The notes under the pieces are model-generated. The model ran no database searches. It was not told where the DNA came from and saw nothing but the letters and a program-made list of their open reading frames with translations. 5,355 nt of DNA from Planctomycetaceae bacterium (GTDB lineage Bacteria; Planctomycetota; Planctomycetia; Planctomycetales; Planctomycetaceae): the NCBI GenBank assembly GCA_016765335.1, contig JAESQE010000109.1, positions 4,245 through 9,599 of the forward strand, read 5' to 3'. This document shows, piece by piece, positions 1 through 5,344 of this stretch. The translations under genes and the position numbers were made by a program. Within the stretch, counting starts at the first letter, position 1. The number at the start of each line of letters is the position of its first letter.

Positions 1-1130
1 TGAGGATCTAAAAACGGCCCAAATGGAGGCGCAGCCGCGAAGTTGATCCCGGCTGCGATGCTGTACATTGAAAACTTTTCGGGATTTTTAGCGTTACTGA
101 TTTCATTGACCAGATAAACTAAAACCGAAGAAGATTCCTGCGAACTGTTCGCCGCCACTTCTTTCCCCAACTGCGAAACGGGTCGCTCAAGAATCATGCG
201 TTCCGATTCGAGTGAAAAGTATTTGTTCGAGGGAGATTCAATCAAACGAAGATGCAGATCCTCCAGCTTCAACAAATTCTGCAAGATTGCATTGGGCCGC
301 GAAGTCAGTTCTTTTACCGCTGATTCATTGAGGTCATTCGGATAAGCATCTGCGATCAACAAAGCATTCACGCGAGCCGGCTTGGCGATACGGTTTCTGG
401 GTGAAGCGGGCTGTGATTCCAGATCGAGTTCACTTTGTAATCGATCAAGATTAACATACGCATTCAAAGGCAATTGCTGATTCGGCTGAAGCGAAAAACG
501 CCCCAGTGTTGTCTTTGATTCCACAATCGCGGTGACAGTCAACGGAATTTCGACCATCAATTCATCGACATCGCGTTTACCAAGCAGTGATTCCTGCGGG
601 ATCGTCGAAGGCACATTCACGAACAATTCAATCTGCTCGCCAACCTCAACTCCCAACTGTAATGCCACTCGCTGATTCAATACGATGCCTTGTTCATCGG
701 GCAGAGAATTTTCATCACCTCGCAGCATTTTCCATAATCGCTGGTCACACGCAATCAAATTCACTCGCCCAGCAATAGAGAGTCTCTTTTCAGCTGCTTC
801 AATCTTCGTGTTTTCGTACTGTAATGTGGCTGTAACAAGAATCGCAGGGGCAACAACTGGCTTCTCAGAAGTTTTAGATTCCGGAAACATGGCTCCTTGA
901 AGCTCAAACTGTTCAGCCAGTTCTTCTCGAAAGAAGCGGCTACTTGAGATCGCGTAATCGACATTTGCCAGTCGATCCAATGTCATTTGCCTGAGACTGT
1001 CCCGGACAGAATCACCAACAATCAAAGCTCCTGCAATCACCGCGGTCCCGACAGCGACCCCCAGCAGCACGGCCAAGTTGGTCTGCCAATAGTATAACAG
1101 GGTTCGGGTAATTAAAGACTTACGCGTCAT
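1..1130 (-). CDS. ABC transporter permease, MacB/FtsX type (N-terminal 376 codons; C-terminus beyond window)
   Basis: An uninterrupted minus-strand frame runs from an ATG at 1130-1128 to the window edge; I read every codon and found no stop. The protein opens with a short basic cytoplasmic tail (MTRKSLITRTLLYYWQT). One hydrophobic helix follows at about residues 19-39 (LAVLLGVAVGTAVIAG...), then GDSVRDSLR. After that comes a long stretch with no further membrane helix, as expected for a MacB-like extracytoplasmic domain; it contains segments such as LNQRVALQLGVEVGEQIELFV. In this family the remaining transmembrane helices and the FtsX domain lie further C-terminal, outside this window. The predicted role is the membrane subunit of an ABC exporter or mechanotransmission system paired with a separate ATPase; substrate unknown. 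The start is the first ATG after an in-frame stop at 1185-1187. No clear Shine-Dalgarno precedes it. The frame shows no sign of decay. Confidence 0.85.
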   Translation of the reverse strand, partial: MTRKSLITRTLLYYWQTNLAVLLGVAVGTAVIAGALIVGDSVRDSLRQMTLDRLANVDYAISSSRFFREELAEQFELQGAMFPESKTSEKPVVAPAILVTATLQYENTKIEAAEKRLSIAGRVNLIACDQRLWKMLRGDENSLPDEQGIVLNQRVALQLGVEVGEQIELFVNVPSTIPQESLLGKRDVDELMVEIPLTVTAIVESKTTLGRFSLQPNQQLPLNAYVNLDRLQSELDLESQPASPRNRIAKPARVNALLIADAYPNDLNESAVKELTSRPNAILQNLLKLEDLHLRLIESPSNKYFSLESERMILERPVSQLGKEVAANSSQESSSVLVYLVNEISNAKNPEKFSMYSIAAGINFAAAPPFGPFLDP

Positions 1131-1233
1131 GATGTTACTGCGATGGATGTATGAGAAACGAAATTCAAAGTTCAAATATCTACTTTAGCGAACGAGGCTG
1201 ATAAAAAAAACTCGCCAGGCTTTTCACAACAGA

Positions 1234-1249
1234 AATAGCCATCGCTATT
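1234..1249. repeat. Short perfect inverted repeat in the permease leader
   Basis: AATAGC-CATC-GCTATT has two perfect 6-base arms around a 4-base centre. It lies 104 bases upstream of the permease ATG and next to the TATAAT-like hexamer at 1261-1266. It could be an operator or a small leader hairpin, but at this length it could also be chance. Confidence 0.3.
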
Positions 1250-1377
1250 AATGGTCCTACATTATACTGCAGGAGTCAATGCGTGGATATCTGCTATTGT
1301 AATTCGGAAGAGATTTATACGCATTCACGTAATTGTTTTCACCCATCTTTTGGATTTTAAAGAATCAACACCGGGTA

Positions 1378-1409
1378 GCTCATACGATCCCGTTCAGGGT
1401 CGTGTGAGT
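1378..1409 (+). repeat. Long hairpin, 12-13 bp stem (hairpin A)
   Basis: The left arm CTCATACGATCC (1379-1390) pairs with the right arm GGGTCGTGTGAG (1397-1408) around the loop CGTTCA. The two departures from perfect complementarity are both T-G positions, so a plus-strand RNA would form 12 continuous pairs, and G1378-T1409 could add a thirteenth. The minus-strand transcript would instead carry two C-A mismatches. No T-run follows, so this is not a standard intrinsic terminator. It most resembles part of a dispersed palindromic element; a structured RNA is an alternative. Confidence 0.6.
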
Positions 1410-1420
1410 GCCGCAGGCAC
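1408..1420. repeat. Tight 5-bp hairpin GTGCC-GCA-GGCAC (hairpin B)
   Basis: Perfect 5-base arms flank a 3-base loop. The hairpin starts on the last base of hairpin A's stem and ends immediately before the CCCGAGGA arm at 1421, so three palindromic units sit without spacers. It is GC-rich in an otherwise AT-rich gap. Confidence 0.45.
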
Positions 1421-1463
1421 CCCGAGGATGAGACAAGATAACCCGCGATAACAATTCCTCGGG
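1421..1463. repeat. Long-range inverted repeat CCCGAGGA / TCCTCGGG enclosing a tandem GATAAC
   Basis: CCCGAGGA at 1421-1428 is perfectly complementary to TCCTCGGG at 1456-1463, with a 27-base interior. The interior holds GATAAC twice, at 1437-1442 and 1447-1452, ten bases apart. GAGAC at 1430-1434, inside the loop, complements GTCTC at 1476-1480, outside the stem, which would give a pseudoknot topology if both paired. The 8-base stem is seen directly; the pseudoknot is inference. Confidence 0.45.
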
Positions 1464-1504
1464 TTGCTACGCAGCGTCTCTGTGGTAAATTTATTTTCTG
1501 CATT

Positions 1505-1521
1505 GGTCCGCACAGCAGACC
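1505..1521 (-). repeat. Hairpin just downstream of the EEP hydrolase stop codon (hairpin D)
   Basis: Read on the minus strand this is GGTCTGC-TGT-GCGGACC, a 7-bp stem with one G-U wobble and a 3-base loop; on the plus strand the same position is a C-A mismatch. The stem begins 8 bases after the TAA of the upstream minus-strand gene, so it would lie in that gene's 3' untranslated RNA. It is preceded by GTAG in the form GTAGGGTC..., which resembles the GTAGGGTG-type palindromic intergenic repeats seen in many bacteria (recalled, not searched). No U-run follows, so a Rho-independent terminator is not supported, although 3'-end protection is possible. Confidence 0.5.
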
Positions 1522-1529
1522 CTACAAAT

Positions 1530-2390
1530 TTATGGTTTCTTCAAATCAAAAATGGCGAAGACGGGGCGGTGGTCGGAGGCCATTTTTTCTGGGATGACTT
1601 CTGTTTGCTTCAGTTTCAGGTTCGGGGCATTGCGATAGAAGATGTAATCGATGCGGTTTCTTGGGGTTCCTGAAGGGGCCGTCGGGGCAGCTTCTTTATT
1701 GATGGCGTTTATCCATTTTTTGTTGAGTTCCAAAATCGGCTCCGCTTCTGGCTTCGCGTTCATGTCGCCTGCCAGGATCGTTGGTGTTAAATCGTTTGGA
1801 TTGGCGAAGTGTCTGTTGATGGCTTTTGCTTCTGCAATGCGATCTTCAGGCATGTTGTGTTGAAAGTGAGTGCTGATAAATCGCAGCGGCGTTCCATCAG
1901 GCAACTTTACCGTCACTGCAATGGCAGCTCGTGGGTAAGTTGTTTTTTCGGGAGTTGATTCGGTGTAAGGCAGCGGTTGAATGAGAACATCCAAAATGGG
2001 CAGCCGAGATAACACGCCGTTGCCAAACAGTCCTCCTTCATAGTGCTGTGTGGGACCGAAGCGAGCTTGCAGGCCGGTCAGTTTTCCCAGCATCTGGATT
2101 TGATGCTCGCGTCCGGAACGTTCGACATGGACATCAATTTCCTGCAACGCCACCAAATCGGGCTTTGTGCGTTTAATGACTTCTGCCAATCGGGCGACAT
2201 CATACACGCCATCGTTGCCTTGCCCGTAATGAATGTTGTAACAAAGCACCCGCAGTGTCTGTTCAGAATTCTTTGCAACCTTGGAGGAATCCTCGGCATG
2301 CAATTTCGATGCCGAGAGTATCGTAGAAGCGACCAGGGTAGCAATGAATAAAGAATTGGACCAAATACGCCGACTGAAATAATGCTTCAT
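1530..2390 (-). CDS. Exported endonuclease/exonuclease/phosphatase (EEP) family metal-dependent hydrolase
   Basis: The 286-residue protein carries the full EEP motif series (numbering from ATG 2390): CYNIHYGQG at about 50-58 (metal-binding Asn52), LVALQEID at 79-86 (metal-binding Glu84), GNGVLSR at 123-129, STHFQHN at 173-179 (catalytic His175), LAGDMNAKP at 206-214 (Asp209, Asn211), RIDYIFYR at 246-253 (Asp248) and SDHRPVFA at 272-279 (Asp273-His274). Residues 1-32 form a signal peptide: a basic start (KHYFSRR), a hydrophobic core (LFIATLVASTIL) and a plausible cleavage site after LHA. EEP enzymes cleave phosphoester bonds in nucleic acids, phosphoinositides or sphingomyelin; the substrate cannot be read from sequence. 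Length suits a single-domain secreted member. An in-frame TTG at 2393-2391 is an alternative start. The LolA-like gene ends 41 bases upstream on the same strand, suggesting co-transcription. Confidence 0.9.
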   Translation of the reverse strand: MKHYFSRRIWSNSLFIATLVASTILSASKLHAEDSSKVAKNSEQTLRVLCYNIHYGQGNDGVYDVARLAEVIKRTKPDLVALQEIDVHVERSGREHQIQMLGKLTGLQARFGPTQHYEGGLFGNGVLSRLPILDVLIQPLPYTESTPEKTTYPRAAIAVTVKLPDGTPLRFISTHFQHNMPEDRIAEAKAINRHFANPNDLTPTILAGDMNAKPEAEPILELNKKWINAINKEAAPTAPSGTPRNRIDYIFYRNAPNLKLKQTEVIPEKMASDHRPVFAIFDLKKP

Positions 2391-2399
2391 CAAAAGTAA

Positions 2400-2405
2400 C
2401 TCCTT
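2400..2405 (-). promoter_or_regulatory. Ribosome binding site of the EEP hydrolase gene
   Basis: The minus strand reads AAGGAG here, a near-ideal Shine-Dalgarno, 9 bases before the ATG at 2390 and 6 bases before the in-frame TTG at 2393. It supports translation starting at one of these two codons; ATG is preferred on codon type. Confidence 0.65.
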
Positions 2406-2431
2406 GGTGCTGGGTAGAACTGCATTGAGAA

Positions 2432-3187
2432 TTATTCGGGGCCAATAGGTTTGTTTTCAGTATAGTTACTCAGATCAATAGACGGGAGTCTTGGGGGATT
2501 GCGTTTTACATTTGTAAAAATATAAACCGTTGCGGAATTACCACCTATCTGATGACGTTTAATCGCATACAATGTCATTTCAGGTTTAAGAAGAATCAAT
2601 TCGCAGGAGGTAATCTTGTCTCTCGTTGTTGATTTCTTTGGTGTTGCTAAGAGATGAACTTTTTCGTCAGTTTCAGAAACCATTTTGAATCCCCAATTGC
2701 CGAATAGATCTTTATCTGGAACACCGGGTAAAAAAGGGAAAAATAAATTGAATGTTATCTTTCCGAAAAGCCAAGAATCGTAAGGTATCAGTGAGTACGA
2801 TTTGGGCTTATGGTCGATTGCCTGGATGCCACTTTTAGTCCAGGCCCAAGTTACCTTTCCGGCATGATTTGCTTTTTCCTCGTGATATTCCTTGCCGCCA
2901 CGTAAATCTGTTTTGCCATGATTGTCAACTGCAACAGAAGTGAAGAAGGCATCATTTGGTGAAGAGTAATTGACCTCTCCCTTGCTCTTCTTATAAGTCA
3001 TAAAGACATGGTCGTAGAAATATTGATTGAACTCGGCATGCACTGTCTTCGTGTTTTCTTGAGACTCAATCCATTTTTCGACGACTCGAATTGCGTTTGC
3101 ATCAGATTTAACAGGTTTAATAGGCCTGTCGGGGACAGTATAGTTTTGTGAGATGATCGCAATCGCGATGAGCAGGTATTCGAACAT
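2432..3187 (-). CDS. LolA-like exported protein, probable planctomycete TIGR03009-type family
   Basis: 251 residues are read from ATG 3187. An in-frame GTG at 3223 would add 12 polar residues ahead of the hydrophobic N-terminus, so ATG is preferred; a weak AGGA lies about 10 bases before it. The N-terminus (YLLIAIAII, residues 4-12) looks like a short export signal, though it has Glu3 where basic residues are usual. VHAEFNQ at 49-55 recalls the LolA 'aeFtQ' strand. It is followed by KGEVNYSSP at 69-77, the 'G.l.y..P' element of LolA-fold proteins, then VTWAWTKSGIQAIDH at 112-126 and LLATPKKS at 179-186. FFPFLPGVP at 149-157 and the later strands match my memory of TIGR03009. LolA-fold proteins bind lipid or lipoprotein acyl chains in the periplasm. 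The family call is from memory of motif order; the ligand is unknown. It is the first gene of a likely two-gene unit with the hydrolase. Confidence 0.65.
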   Translation of the reverse strand: MFEYLLIAIAIISQNYTVPDRPIKPVKSDANAIRVVEKWIESQENTKTVHAEFNQYFYDHVFMTYKKSKGEVNYSSPNDAFFTSVAVDNHGKTDLRGGKEYHEEKANHAGKVTWAWTKSGIQAIDHKPKSYSLIPYDSWLFGKITFNLFFPFLPGVPDKDLFGNWGFKMVSETDEKVHLLATPKKSTTRDKITSCELILLKPEMTLYAIKRHQIGGNSATVYIFTNVKRNPPRLPSIDLSNYTENKPIGPE

Positions 3188-3353
3188 TGTCTGGCTATCC
3201 TGGTTCCGGTTGATGCAAAGCACAGCGGTTTATCTATCGCTGGCAGAAAACAGGATAATATCTGGAAGGTGTTTGAAGGTCCAGATCAGATGAATTGCTT
3301 GACCGTATTGATTTTGCACCATGGGCACAGTAACTTCAGGCTGTGATTACTTG

Positions 3354-3371
3354 AATTGATTGTTGTCAATT
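3354..3371. repeat. Inverted repeat AATTGA-N6-TCAATT, possible operator
   Basis: Two perfect 6-base arms are separated by TTGTTG, 88 bases before the HhH start codon. The right half overlaps the TTGTCA candidate -35 box, an arrangement expected of a repressor site. The arms are AT-rich and short, so chance is a real alternative. Confidence 0.25.
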
Positions 3372-3392
3372 GGAAATCGTAAGAGTATGCGA

Positions 3393-3417
3393 CACAGACA
3401 GGAATGTCTGTGCTCCG
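3393..3417 (+). repeat. Dispersed palindromic element, copy 1 (CACAGACA-GGAA-TGTCTGTG + CTCCG)
   Basis: A perfect 8-bp stem (3393-3400 with 3405-3412) closes on GGAA, a GNRA-type tetraloop. CTCCG (3413-3417) and a T7 run (3418-3424) follow. The 23 bases at 3395-3417 match the reverse complement of 5299-5321 at 19 positions, and the upstream CGACACAGACA (3390-3400) recurs at 5345-5355. The element lies 43 bases upstream of the HhH ATG, between genes. The hairpin plus T-run resembles an intrinsic terminator, but the 5-base gap before the T-run and the lack of an upstream plus-strand gene argue against that as its main role. Confidence 0.7.
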
Positions 3418-3459
3418 TTTTTTTGGTTGAATACTTCTTTATGTCTTGGGCCGTGCCGG

Positions 3460-3891
3460 ATGGATGATCAGAATTTGAATTCGCAGCCGGTGCAGAAAGC
3501 TGATGTTACTGAAGAGGTAGCGGATCAGCCCAGCTCGGAGCAGTTGACTCGCAGTGATCAGAAGATTGTCGCTGCGATTTGTCTGTTTTTGCTTGTGTGG
3601 GCGGGTGGGCGGTGGATCGATCTTTCTCATTGGGGGCGTGAAGAAATTGAAATCCACAGAATTGATTCTGTGGAGACGACTTATCTGGTTGATGTTAATA
3701 CATCGAACTGGCTGGAGTTTTCGATGCTTGAAGGAATTGGAGAAGTTCTTGCCAAGCGGATTGTCGATTATCGTGATGAGCATGGCGACTTCGCAACGGT
3801 TCAGGAATTGCAAGATGTGAAAGGGATTGGGAAGAAAACCTTTGCACGAATCCTGCCTCATCTGGTCTTGCGGGAACCTGCTGATCAATAA
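3460..3891 (+). CDS. Membrane-anchored ComEA-type helix-hairpin-helix protein
   Basis: 143 residues. The order is an acidic, Gln-rich cytoplasmic tail (1-33), one hydrophobic segment (about 36-50, IVAAICLFLLVWAGG), a linker, then a tandem HhH domain (about 75-137). The domain begins YLVDVNTSNWLEFSMLEGIGEVLAKRI, which follows the ComEA pattern 'vNtA...L..lpGIG...A..Ii.yR'. Hairpin motifs are LEGIGEVL (90-97) and VKGIGKKT (120-127), joined by the conserved G-x-F and L pattern (GDFATVQEL, 109-117). HhH pairs bind the DNA backbone without sequence specificity; in ComEA this serves DNA uptake at the membrane. No comEC or pilus gene is adjacent, so a competence role is unproven. The start is ATG 3460 with no visible Shine-Dalgarno. 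An in-frame TTG at 3370 is disfavoured because its extra 30 residues would be read through the palindromic element. Confidence 0.85.
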   Translation: MDDQNLNSQPVQKADVTEEVADQPSSEQLTRSDQKIVAAICLFLLVWAGGRWIDLSHWGREEIEIHRIDSVETTYLVDVNTSNWLEFSMLEGIGEVLAKRIVDYRDEHGDFATVQELQDVKGIGKKTFARILPHLVLREPADQ

Positions 3892-4082
3892 GATCTTGTG
3901 AATTCGATAACCTAGTGAATCAGATACCGCAATCGCTTTCCAATGCTTCGCGTTTCCCGTACCATTGAATCAGCAGTATTTCATCACGGGCGCCACGGGC
4001 AGCAATGTCCAGGTTCCGTGGAAAATTGTGACAATCATAGCTGTCTATTCAAGTTCCCAGGTTCAAGAGGATTTCAAACGTG
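3892..4082 (+). other. Short intergenic gap between the HhH and LRR genes
   Basis: This 191-base stretch has no convincing gene, terminator or promoter. CACGGGC occurs twice (3985-3991 and 3994-4000), nine bases apart. With this spacing and no terminator, either co-transcription with the HhH gene or a separate promoter is possible. Confidence 0.45.
4066..4071 (+). promoter_or_regulatory. Ribosome binding site of the LRR lipoprotein gene
   Basis: AGAGGA-like purines (AAGAGGA at 4065-4071) lie 8 bases before an in-frame GTG at 4080 and 11 bases before the ATG at 4083. Spacing slightly favours GTG and codon type favours ATG; the choice changes the protein by one residue. Confidence 0.5.
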
Positions 4083-5222
4083 ATGAAAGTTTCTGGTTTA
4101 AATATTGGTTTTTTACTTTTGGGAATGTTGCTCATCATGGGCTGCGATAAGCAACCCGCTGGAGATGCAAATCCGCAAGACACTGCTTCACAGAATACAG
4201 AAAACAGCAGTTCAACCCAGCCTGCACCAAGCGATGATGCTCAGGCTGTTCAAAATGTCGAAGCGGTTGCGACTTCCATTAAAAAAGATAAGCACGGATT
4301 GGTCACCGAGGTCAATTTCAGAGAATCTTCTGTGACTGATGAGCAGCTCAAAACGTTGCTGAAGCTGAAGAATGTGAAATCTGTATTATTAAATGAAGCT
4401 CCGATTTCCGATGAGGGCCTCAAAACAATCGGGCAATTGACATCGCTGACGAATCTCGATTTGCGAGGCTGTACAATTTCAAATGACGGCTTGGCTCATT
4501 TGACAGGCCTGTCTAAATTACGAGCACTGCGACTTTCCGGGGAAAGTGGCGAGACCGATGTTGATGACGATGGCATGGTACATATTGGTAAACTGACGAA
4601 TCTCAAAGCGTTGCTTCTCGATTATCTATGGGTCAGCGGCGATGGCCTGGGGCATCTTTCTGCATGCACCAAAATTGAAGAGCTTTATCTGGCAGGCACA
4701 TTGGTTGGCGATGAAGATCTGGAAAAGATCAAGCTGTTTCCCATTCTCAAAAAACTGCGTATCTCAAAATTGTCTCAGGTGACAGGTGCAGGATTGGAGC
4801 ATGTTGCTGCGGTGCAAAGCTTGGTCGATTTAGATTTGAGTGAAAACAGTTCGCTGTTCGATGCGGACATGGTTCATGTGGCAAAGTTGGTCAATTTGAA
4901 AAAGATCAATCTGTGGCGAGTCGCCTTGACCGATGCAGGGATTGCTTCTTTAGCTGGGCTATCTCGGATGGAAGAACTCAATTTGGACAATACGCAGTTA
5001 ACTGATGCCGGTTTGAAATCTTTCAAGGGTATGCCCGCTTTGAAGTTCTTGCATCTTGGTTCAACCTCTGTCACCGATGCTGGTTTGATGGAGTTGGCAG
5101 GATTGAAGAATTTGAAAGAAATAATTGTGACACGAACCGCGGTCACCGAAGCTGGTGTTAAAGCGTTAAAAGAAAAACTACCCGAGACAAAAATTCAATT
5201 GAAGTACCTGGGAGATGGCTAA
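4083..5222 (+). CDS. Leucine-rich-repeat lipoprotein (12 repeats, TDAGL type)
   Basis: 379 residues from ATG 4083. Residues 1-20 are a lipoprotein signal (VSGLNIGFLLLGMLLIMG) ending in the lipobox I-M-G-C, with Cys21 the likely lipidated residue; Met at -2 is slightly atypical. Residues 22-58 are a Gln/Asn/Ser/Pro-rich linker. From about residue 73 to the end run some 12 leucine-rich repeats of about 24 residues with consensus LxxLxLxxTxVTDAGLxxLxxLxx. The best copies are repeats 9-11 (for example FLHLGSTSVTDAGLMELAGL). Repeat 4 is longer and carries an acidic D-x-D-x-D-G insert (residues 159-164). LRR arcs generally bind proteins, so this is likely a surface or periplasmic recognition or scaffold protein; the partner is unknown. 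Asp at +2 after the cysteine would mean inner-membrane retention in E. coli, which may not apply here. It follows the HhH gene on the same strand. Confidence 0.9.
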   Translation: MKVSGLNIGFLLLGMLLIMGCDKQPAGDANPQDTASQNTENSSSTQPAPSDDAQAVQNVEAVATSIKKDKHGLVTEVNFRESSVTDEQLKTLLKLKNVKSVLLNEAPISDEGLKTIGQLTSLTNLDLRGCTISNDGLAHLTGLSKLRALRLSGESGETDVDDDGMVHIGKLTNLKALLLDYLWVSGDGLGHLSACTKIEELYLAGTLVGDEDLEKIKLFPILKKLRISKLSQVTGAGLEHVAAVQSLVDLDLSENSSLFDADMVHVAKLVNLKKINLWRVALTDAGIASLAGLSRMEELNLDNTQLTDAGLKSFKGMPALKFLHLGSTSVTDAGLMELAGLKNLKEIIVTRTAVTEAGVKALKEKLPETKIQLKYLGDG

Positions 5223-5298
5223 CAAACCTTGCACGTTGGAATGCCTGATCGACACGATACACATATGAGAACCTCTATTAATTCAAAAAAAACACAAG

Positions 5299-5322
5299 CG
5301 GAGGGTAGACATTCTTGTCTGC
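5299..5322 (-). repeat. Dispersed palindromic element, copy 2 (inverted)
   Basis: On the minus strand it reads CAGACA-A-GAATGTCT-ACC-CTCCG (5321 down to 5299), matching copy 1 at 19 of 23 positions with no gaps. The stem GTAGACA/TGTCTGC (5305-5311 with 5316-5322) forms 7 pairs, one of them a wobble. A T8 run again lies a few bases past CTCCG on this strand (A8 at 5285-5292 on plus). It lies 76 bases after the LRR stop codon. Confidence 0.65.
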
Positions 5323-5335
5323 CTTGAATTAAGGC
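5321..5335. repeat. Small hairpin GCCTT-GAATT-AAGGC between element copies
   Basis: Perfect 5-base arms surround a 5-base centre directly abutting copy 2. It lies between copy 2 and the start of copy 3, so the tail of the window is a string of hairpins. No T-run follows, so it is not a clear terminator for the LRR gene. Confidence 0.4.
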
Positions 5336-5344
5336 ATGCTCAAA

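Larger units (their letters stand above)
1131..1529. other. Intergenic region: permease leader plus a hairpin-rich repeat block
   Basis: This 399-base gap separates two minus-strand genes, the permease start and the EEP hydrolase stop. I see no credible gene in it. An open frame at 1251-1451 (plus) has no ribosome site, matches no family I recognise and runs through palindromes. The permease-proximal half holds an inverted repeat at 1234-1249, an A8 run at 1203-1210, and a minus-strand TATAAT at 1261-1266 with no correctly spaced -35 box: TTGACT at 1274-1279 is only 7 bases away. The other half, about 1371-1521, is dominated by the hairpins listed separately. Confidence 0.7.
3188..3459. promoter_or_regulatory. 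Divergent intergenic region between the LolA-like and HhH genes
   Basis: This 272-base region must carry the promoters of both outward-facing units. Toward the minus-strand gene there is a TATTAT hexamer (3255-3260) with only a poor -35 (TGGACC) 17 bases upstream. Toward the plus-strand gene TTGTCA (3363-3368) sits 17 bases from a weak TATGCG (3386-3391). Neither is convincing alone. The region also contains the inverted repeat at 3354-3371 and the CAGACA element at 3393-3417. Confidence 0.4.

Noticed and set aside
1203..1249. Inverted repeat followed by a T8 run on the minus strand as a terminator or attenuator
   Set aside because: The T-run is 23 bases beyond a weak 6-bp, AT-containing stem; an intrinsic terminator needs the T-run directly after a strong stem.
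1261..1279. TATAAT with TTGACT on the minus strand as a permease promoter
   Set aside because: The two hexamers are only 7 bases apart instead of about 17, so they cannot form one sigma-70 promoter.
1251..1451. Plus-strand open frame of 66 codons in the intergenic gap
   Set aside because: No ribosome site, no recognisable domain, and its second half is read through the palindromes; consistent with a chance frame.
3181..3200. CAGACA-ATGT at the start of the LolA-like gene as a further element copy
   Set aside because: It lacks the loop, the second stem arm and CTCCG, and it coincides with the coding start; a chance hexamer match.
3188..3223. Upstream GTG start adding 12 residues to the LolA-like protein
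   Set aside because: It would put a polar stretch before the hydrophobic N-terminal export signal and has no ribosome site.
3370..3459. Upstream TTG start adding 30 residues to the HhH protein
   Set aside because: The extension is translated from the palindromic element, begins with a rare start codon and lacks a ribosome site.
3439..3888. Minus-strand open frame of 149 codons opposite the HhH gene
   Set aside because: It is the antisense shadow of a gene with clear HhH motifs and shows no domain of its own.
3985..4000. CACGGGC direct repeat between the HhH and LRR genes
   Set aside because: Only two 7-base copies with no further symmetry; too short to call a binding site or repeat array.
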